A stretch of 64,000 bases of DNA from assembly GCA_025331445.1 (NCBI GenBank), contig JAIWNE010000119.1, positions 1 through 64,000 of the forward strand. The letters are read 5' to 3'. Positions 56,706 through 64,000 of this stretch are shown piece after piece. Below the pieces are notes generated by a model. That model was not told the origin of the DNA. It made no database searches and saw only the letters and a list, made by a program, of their open reading frames with translations. Both the position numbers and the translations under genes were made by a program. The stretch is from Blakeslea trispora (Eukaryota > Mucoromycota > Mucoromycetes > Mucorales > Choanephoraceae). How positions within the stretch are numbered: the first letter of the stretch is position 1; each line of letters starts with the position of its first letter.

Positions 56706-59700
56706 AGCCTTTTTTTTTTATTTTTTGTATAATGGACAAATAGACTCTTTGTTTTTTTTAAAAAAAACAACAACTATATGTTGCTAAAATAACGATAAAG
56801 AAATAAATAAAAAAAAAAAAGAAATTCTTCAGATACCATCGTAGTCTTATAAACCGCCATCATACTTTTGGATATGGAGTTTAATTAGAAAAATATCATC
56901 ACTAAGAATTTCGATTGAACAGACTCATACTTGAGTAGTTCAGGTGCGGTACACAAAATCATTACTGCATTCCTAATTTGGAAACTCTTTTAGTGTTTTA
57001 TATGGCTATATTGCAAAAAAAAAAAAAATTGGCTTTTGATTGGCTGGATATACATTTTTCCGATATTTTTTAAGTCTTTTGATTTTAGGCTGTGTTGTAT
57101 CAAGTGTACAACATAGCATACACTACAGCGCAAGAAAATTTAATTTGTGGTAGTTTGGCCAACACGATAAGTTTTGGAGATCAGATTTTGATTGATTTAA
57201 TGTATAAACGATTCAATTATTTTAGTTCATGATACTTGTTCAAGTTTAAGAATGTCTTTAATTTATCTGTTAAGTCAAGATGAGTTAAACAAGATTAAGA
57301 GAGGGTTTTATTCAGTGTAGAATGAGATTGTCAATATAAATTGAGCTTGGTGACACAAAGCAGGATTGTGTCTTAAATAAATGTCTTGATTTAATGATGC
57401 ATCTAGCTTACGATACATCAGTCTTGTTAAAAGTTTAAAGCAGATTGGAAAGGTCGACCAAGTGCATGCTATTTTCATCCATCAAATTTCCTTAAAAAAT
57501 TCCAAGTCCCAAAAAAATATCAGACAAGGTGCTTTTTAGCAGAAATGATTAAAAAAGAAAGAAAAAAGAAAGTCATGTATGAGCGCGAAATTGCTATGAG
57601 CTAAAAATGGGGGACAAACAATGAGTATTTCATGCAAATAGCATGCTAGTTTGTAAGTTGGGGGTCAGGCTATTTTGGGAGAATCGTTTTAGGCAAAAGA
57701 ACTGAATACCATCATATTACATTGCTAAATGTGTTTAGCTCTTTATAGACAAAAATTACCATTCATTTTACAGTAAGAATTGCTCTTTATGCAAATCCAA
57801 GACATTTCCCATTTCAGCACAATTTTAGCTTGAATCTGTCAATGAAATAATACTTTCTTCCCATCACTGTCATATTTCTCATATATACTGGCTATTTTTT
57901 TTTCAATCCCCCATTTTCTTTTTTCTCTCTTTTTTTCATTTGATCCACAGCAAAGGGTAAGCACTTTTATCTCTGCTTTATTTTTTTTCTATAATCCATC
58001 AACATCACTGACTCTTTTATTTCACAATAGCTACATGTATATCACCTTATGATGACAACATTTCAACAACTCGACTACACTTCTCTTCTTGTTTAGCATT
58101 CTCCATGTTGTATTCATACAGTACGGATCAAGTATTTAGCCACTTATGAATCCACAATCATTCTCTAATTCGACTTCAGCTTGTTTCATTTGACATTCAA
58201 TTCGGATAAACCTTCATTCAAGGTCAGGACTGACATCTTGCCAATAATTTACCAGTTACTGGGTTTAAGGTACAGATGGCCAATCATTCTATTTTAGTAA
58301 TTCTTCTTTACAAGACTGTCATCATTCATCTCTCATCCGATTCGTTGTTATTATCATAATCATCTACAAGCCTCTAGAAAAGTTTTACAATCTCAGTTGA
58401 AATATCATCTTCATGAAAAGTATAAATAGCACATCAATTTTGAAGTAAATAAAACATTATCTTTAGTCTGATTAATTCTCTGATTTTATATCATTGTGAT
58501 TTATTGGTCTTCAACACTCCAACCCAACATCTGTATCTATCTGCTTATCATCAACATTAAATACACTTATATACATACTCATCATAAGCTCTAATTGACA
58601 ATCCTTTATCCATGCCACCTTCTTCTGTATTGCTTTTCACCATCTCATCCATGGCTTTTTAATCCAAACTGCCTGCTATATCTCATGTAGCTCAAACTTA
58701 TTCTTCTTTCACTTATATCTGAATTTTATCTCTATTAATGCTGCCTATCTGGATGGATGCCTTTTATCAAGTAACTCATGCCTAAGGTCCTTCAGTTTCT
58801 CCATTTATATGTCTAAACGATTTTGTACACATTGCATTTGCTAGCTTGCTCTGTTTGTAGTCATTGCCTTGGGGCCTTTTGATAAACACACATTCAATTG
58901 TCCTGTCGTGTTTGGCTTGTCTGAACATGAATTCCTTAAGAATTGAAGTCTATATTTGTATATAAAGATCTACATCATAATTGGATTAAGTAATCCTACC
59001 AACATTATGTCAGTCTAGAATGATTTCATTAGCAAGTGCTATGAATCTGGACTAAAGAAGATGATGTTGTATCTATCATACAACATGGCATAATTCATCG
59101 CATATGTACCAATAAAATAGCTGGATCAATGTAGCTGATGTAATCTACTCAGAATGTCAAGGGTTCAATCACTGACATTCGATTACAAAATAAATCATGC
59201 AGATTTTGACATGGCTTCATTACACTGTCTTTGATTAAACGTAATAGCTAGTCAACTATTCTAATGCAAAGCCCAGTTATTGTATCAAACCCTTATACTC
59301 GTACTTTCAATCTGACACAGATATTCTAGTATAAATAAGCTATTATTCTACACTCAATAAACAGTATCTTTTTGGCTAATTTCAATCTACTATTGTATTT
59401 CTGTACACTGACAAATCAGATGATAAGCAATAAGTCTTGCTAAAGAAAGTAAAATGTCAATATGTCATTAAAGGTGACACAAACTAGTCTATGACATTGT
59501 TCTCTTGAATATCCAGATTTAGTAAAGAGTAAAGATTAAAGGAAGTCAAAGACGTAATAGCAATAGTAGATAGCAATTGGTATAAATACTCTCATTTATT
59601 TTGTTCATAATAAAGGCATAGGTAAAAACAGTCTCAAACTACTTACTATACTTGTCCCCTTTCTATTTTAAATTACCTAAATATCACATGTCCATCATGC

Positions 59701-60984
59701 TTCCATCCTATATCTGAGTTATTCATGTCTACCTTCTTTCTTGTGAGCTCATGTGGTCTTTCTCTCTAACTATTGCCATTGGCCATTGTCCTAACTTCAA
59801 GAAATACTTTTCCTCTCTGATATATCGTCGCTCAAGGAACTGGGTCTCTTCTAATGTTGCCATCTCTCTACCTCATCTTCAAGAAATGCTCTTTATCCGC
59901 CTATTCTCCTTCCACTACTATGGTCTGTGCTTTTAAAGGTTGCCGAATCTCTTTTTGATCGAACTTGGTGTTCCTTCCAACTTTACTGCTTATTTTTTTC
60001 TTCTTTTTGTGTCTTCTTGCCTTTGCTCATGCTTACATGTGTGCTCCATTCCAAATGAGGTTGCTTCATCACCTTGAATCTCTTCCGTAACAAGTGAAAT
60101 ACCACTTCCAGACTATTTTTACTTGACTATCTTACCAAATGAACTTCTCTTTATCAACTGTTTACTTCTGATTGTTGCTCGCACAGTTGGCTGGACTCAT
60201 GAGGTACCTAATCGCATATAACGGAATCAACATGCTCATGACAAACTACATGTGTAAAGGATCGCGTCTCATCTTTATTTTTTTGTTTTTTAGACTTTCT
60301 ATGCTATTCACTGTCTTCCTCTGTTGTTTCTGACTCTTGTATGTACCGTTGACAAGTGATCTCTCACTTAGTGTTGCGCATGACCTTGCATGTTACTTCA
60401 AGATGGCTGTCAAGAAAAAGAAACAATCACGAAAAAAATAATCTCGGTAAAGACTATATCTTTTTTTCAAGCGCAGCTACTGCAAAGCTTACTGACGGCT
60501 CTGTTCATCAGTATTATCTCATTTCTGCATCTTATACTGCTTCTTATTATCCTAAAGGTTTCCATATCAAAGCTAACCATGTCTATCTATCTGGATACAC
60601 TCACTACAGCATTCTGGTCACAAAAAGAGATGTCTGAGCTATAAATGTGCCTAAAGAAGAACCCATATTTAGTATTTATTTGATCTAAATCAATAAAATT
60701 AAAGAAGCCTGATTTGCCTACAATTTTAAAAAAGACGCAATGTAACGAACATGATTGGCCTCTAATACTAGATGATCCAGCAACATTTAGGCTTATTTAA
60801 AGGAATACTAACAAACTATTTGCCTGTTTATTATTTATCCACATAGAACCTGATCATTTAAACCTCTTTAATGTTTGTGTTTTCATTTGATGCTAAAGCT
60901 CCACTTTAACTATATAAGCGATCATCATTGGCCTTCATAGCGGTATACCAATGTTTTTAAGCAGTCAAAAAATGGGCCAATCTA
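56706..60984. other. 4.3-kb region without a convincing protein gene
   Basis: Long AT-rich stretch. From about 57900 the plus strand is pyrimidine-rich, and GTAAGC (57957) and an acceptor ACAATAG (58030) would bracket a 74-nt intron downstream of a TATATA at about 57881, but no ORF follows. ORFs near 60356-60644 lack coding character. No C/D-box pair with proper spacing was found. A spliced non-coding RNA or a decayed gene is possible. Confidence 0.4.
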
Positions 60985-60989
60985 CCAAA

Positions 60990-61085
60990 ATTGGGCTAAA
61001 CGAATTTTAGCCCATTCAATTTGTTAGTAGACCGATTGGGCTGTAGGGCCCAAATTTTGGGCCATCAGCCCACCCGCTTGAGCCG
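60990..61085. repeat. Palindrome-rich direct repeat, copy A
   Basis: Contains TGGGCTAAA/TTTAGCCCA (60992-61000 and 61006-61014, 5-nt loop) and the 17-bp palindrome GGCCCAAATTTTGGGCC (61047-61063). A diverged second copy is at 61740-61834 in the same orientation. GC-rich stems are unusual in this background. Confidence 0.75.
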
Positions 61086-61739
61086 TAGTGACATTGAAAG
61101 CATGATCAGATTTATATTCATTGACTCTCTTTTCATCAATACTTGAAATAGCTATATGACATGATACATGTGATAGCAGGATGGTTGCATAGGCCTTATA
61201 ATACCAAGGTAGCAGCATCTAACAAAACAAGCAATGATTCTGGAGATTTCATTATAAGAAAAGACTAAATCATTACTTGGATAAAGATAGTTCTGAGACA
61301 TAATTACAAAGGGCTTGTCTATCGTTATCACCTAATCTAAACTGATCTAAACATCCAACGAAACAAGTGAACAAGTATGAAACAGTTATGCCTGATATAT
61401 TGAAACACTAATCAAGATTAAAACATATCTTGTCAAGCATAATTATTATCTCTCCAAGATATAAATCAAGTAAACAATATATCTCCACCTTATTCAAGGC
61501 GGGGGATGAAATCTGGCTACAGCCATCTTTCAATTAAGGTGACCAGTCATCCTAGTAGGAAAACTGCTCATACAGATAAAATTATAACGGAGTGATTGAT
61601 TGAAACCGAGATAGAAATAATATATAAACACAACATGGACTTGCAGTAGAATTAGTTCCCTCTCTTTCTTTTTAATAAAAAAAATCGAGTTCCCTCTCAT
61701 TGAATCTATCTGAGACTGCAAATATCACACAAACCAAGA

Positions 61740-61834
61740 TTGGGCTAAGTAAATCAGCTCATCAAGTTTGTCAGTAGACCGGTTGCACTTCAGCGTACAA
61801 ACTTTGGGCCATCAGCCCTCACGCTTGGGTCGTG
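61740..61834. repeat. Palindrome-rich direct repeat, copy B
   Basis: Aligned with copy A by TTGGGCTAA, TTTGTCAGTAGACCGG, ACTTTGGGCCATCAGCCC and ACGCTTGGGTCG, at about 70-75% identity by eye. It abuts the truncated pol region of the Gypsy relic. Spacing between the copies is about 750 bp, so they could be the terminal repeats of a short element or two independent 3' ends. Confidence 0.65.
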
Positions 61835-61842
61835 TTTTTTTC

Positions 61843-63990
61843 TTATAATATTGTTTACATGTCGAAAGTCTAAACAAGCACATACATAGCCTGTGTATTC
61901 ACCTTGTGGGCTTTTCTTTTTGACTAAGATTATGGCACTGTTGAAAGGCGTATTTGGTCTGTCAAGTGTAATGGTATCTTGATCCCACCAGCCTTTAACC
62001 TGTTTGTACAGTTTCTATCTGGATGGATATTGTTTCTTGTCTCCTGTTACTCCAGATTCTGTTTCCAGCGTAACAGTAGCATTGGGTAATGCGCATGCTG
62101 ATGTAGGGGAAATCTCAGCATTAATATCAAGTAAAAACTGAATAATGTTCATCAAATATTGTCTTTGATCTCTTGTTTTAAATGCTTTTTCTGTTTTAAA
62201 TTTGTTTGGCTTTGAGTCAATAGGCTCTGGGATCTTTGAATTGTTACTTTCGTTCCGAGAAGTAATCAACCCTGTCAAAAAATACGAAGGTGACTCATCA
62301 AGTCAGTACCAATAGCATACTTGGCATTCAAACTAAACATTTTAAGATTGCTATGAATGGAGCGTCTATCGTAAAAGATTACAATATTTTTAACATAACC
62401 AAGTTTTTCAATTGTAAAAGATTTACTTGCTAATGAAATATATTTATTTGTATTTGAAATAGGTCTAATATGAAGCTTTAATAGCTTTGCAAGTGGTAGG
62501 TTCAGGGACGAAAAAAATTGCTATCAGTATCAATCATGTCAAATGTCTTGTAATCCTGTATACAATGTTTGCGTTATTGTCCATCAGTGATAAAGATTAA
62601 CTTTTTTTAAAAAATTCATGTTTAACTTACAATTTTATACAAATTGTTCGAAACCTGCGCCATCTTCATCTAATTTCGTGTGGGCGCTATGGAAATCACT
62701 CTGCTCATTGAGTGTGATGGTTGTATATTCATTGCTCTCGTTGGTATTGGCTTCAGCTGTCAATGTTATTGCTCGAATGTTGTATTCGTTACTTGTAGTA
62801 TCATTGGTAGTAGTATTTTTTAGATAATTGTTGTTGCTATTATCACCATTGCTACTTCTAGACCCAAGCCTACCATTGATGCTACAGCTATGTGGAGTAC
62901 GGTAGGGTACGAATCCGCATTGACAACAGGGGCGATATCTGTCTGAGAAACGAGTGCATTGTTGTTTTTGCTGTTGCTGTTGACTTGGTGATTATTAATT
63001 ACTGAATTTAGGACTTTGCATTGTTGGTCACTGTAGTTGCTTTGCTTGTGTAAAGGACAAGTGGTGTTAATTATTCTTCTTGTTGCTGTTGCTATTTCCT
63101 GGCATTGCATGAAGACTGGTAGTTGGTTGACTGTTTTGACATTGTCTTCGCTGATGAATGTTCATCCTGTAGCGGATTTCCTTGTTTGCCGAGATGATAG
63201 CGTTTAAGTTGTACTTGTAAGCTGGGGATAAATTGGTTTTAGAGGCAGTAACTTCTTCCCTTAGTTAGGGGGTTGAACGATTCAGAAAGCGGCCGATGAT
63301 AATTTTGTTGTCGTAGCTAATTTACGACGTAATCGTTGGAATTGTTCAATATATAACTTTAAGCTTTCTTTGACACCCATTTCAATATTCATCAGTTGTG
63401 TTGCTGCCAACTCTTGTTCTTCGTCTGGGGCCATGCCATATGTTTCTTTGAATTAATTCTGGAAATTTTTATAAGTTTTGTTTCTTCCATCAATCTGTAT
63501 ATAGTCTTGTAGCCAGTATCTTTGTTCGAGTGACAGATATCTGAAAAACAAGCAAAGCTAATGCTTTTCCAATGATAATTGGTGAATGTAAGCTATATCT
63601 TCAAATCTCAGAAAGCATGCTTCAAAGCGAACAAATATGAAAGCCCATGGGTCAAAAGTATTACCGGCCCATTAAAACATGAGTGGATTGGGAGGCACCA
63701 AGGCATGGTTATGGTCTTGCGAATCTTTCTTGTAACTTTCTTTCATTATATCTTAAGAATCCAATAACACTTGAAGGCCTTGTTTTCTTTTTTACAAAGT
63801 GGAGAGTAACTCAGTTGTCCCTAGTTCATTAGGGACTATTACAGAAGCAGTGATGTGCTTGACAGTTAGCCCATTAATAATTTACTTGAGTTGTTTTGCA
63901 GCCACATCAGAGGACTTGGTTTAAACTAGATCAGGGCTTATTTCTGGAGATTTCATCATGATAGAGTCGCTGGAGCCATCGGTAATAATG
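61843..63990 (-). mobile_element. Decayed Ty3/Gypsy-type LTR retrotransposon, gag-pol remnant
   Basis: On the minus strand, in element order: a Gag-like part (RYWLQDYIQIDGRNKTYKNF and PDEEQELAATQLMNIEMGVK, about 63560-63330), a Ser/Asn-rich spacer with a Cys/His patch (CCQCG...HSC, about 62900), a retropepsin region starting MIDTDSN at about 62537 with IGTDLMSHL, a linker with KIPEPIDSKPN and VTLETESGV, and the beginning of reverse transcriptase (KSPQGEYTGY, CLDFRHVNN) ending near 61845. Many stops and frame changes interrupt it. The protease motif reads DTD instead of DTG. The RT palm, RNase H and integrase are missing, so it is an inactive, 3'-truncated copy; the 5' end may continue past the window. 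Confidence 0.75.
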
Positions 63991-64000
63991 GTTTCGACTT

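Noticed and set aside
58046..58060. C/D-box snoRNA (ATGATGA)
   Set aside because: No CTGA box at a suitable distance and no terminal stem, so the match is likely chance.

Overview
The window looks like nuclear DNA of an early-diverging fungus, most probably Mucoromycota (Mucorales-like). It is AT-rich. Genes are broken by many introns of about 50-75 nt with GT/AG ends and occasional CTAAC-type branch sites. The gene set mixes ordinary fungal genes (HIS7, SAICAR synthetase, chitin deacetylase, a Num1/ApsA-type PH protein, a Crz1-like zinc finger) with families better known from animals (HAUS6-like augmin subunit, ZC4H2-like coiled coil, CCDC137-like, MED27-like). Gene models were read by eye from splice signals, reading-frame continuity and remembered family motifs; no alignment or database search was run. 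For most multi-exon models the summed exon length is a multiple of three.

Layout. 1-6.3 kb: truncated ABC1/ADCK kinase, adenylate-kinase family protein, ceramide synthase with an apparent 1-nt frameshift. 6.3-16.5 kb: cell-surface block (GPI-type chitin deacetylase, GPI-type Ser/Thr/Ala-rich glycoprotein), SAICAR synthetase, Crz1-like factor, separated by long gene-poor spacers. 16.5-21.5 kb: 5 kb without an intact gene, holding coding relics (one resembling the C-terminal zinc ribbon of a Fanzor/TnpB protein) and a decayed Tc1/mariner-type MITE; a better preserved copy is at 9.19 kb. 21.5-35 kb: very compact housekeeping region (syntaxin-8-like SNARE, NBP35, ZUP1-like protease, HAUS6-like, CHZ1-like, EMAPII/Arc1-like tRNA-binding protein, PEX14, Rab7-like GTPase, MFS transporter, SLC25 carrier, PP2A catalytic subunit), with one pair of start codons 76 bp apart and one pair of stop codons 9 bp apart. 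35-42.3 kb: a 1589-aa Num1-like cortical protein and HIS7 with a perfect TGACTCA site upstream. 44.5-56.7 kb: Mms2/Uev1, CCDC137-like, MED27-like, a 57-aa secreted protein, a broken CACTA/TNP2-type transposon-derived gene, ZC4H2-like protein, a possibly myristoylated methyltransferase-like protein, SHQ1, PEX26-like tail-anchored protein. 56.7-61 kb: 4 kb with no convincing protein gene. 61-64 kb: a pair of divergent direct repeats rich in palindromes, then a decayed Ty3/Gypsy-type gag-pol on the minus strand.

Functional links: two peroxisome genes (PEX14, PEX26-like), two endolysosomal fusion genes (Rab7-like, syntaxin-8-like), ubiquitin K63-chain making and cutting (Mms2/Uev1, ZUP1-like) and microtubule/cortex functions (HAUS6-like, Num1-like). 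These are not operons; they only share the neighbourhood. No tRNA, rRNA or CRISPR array was recognised.
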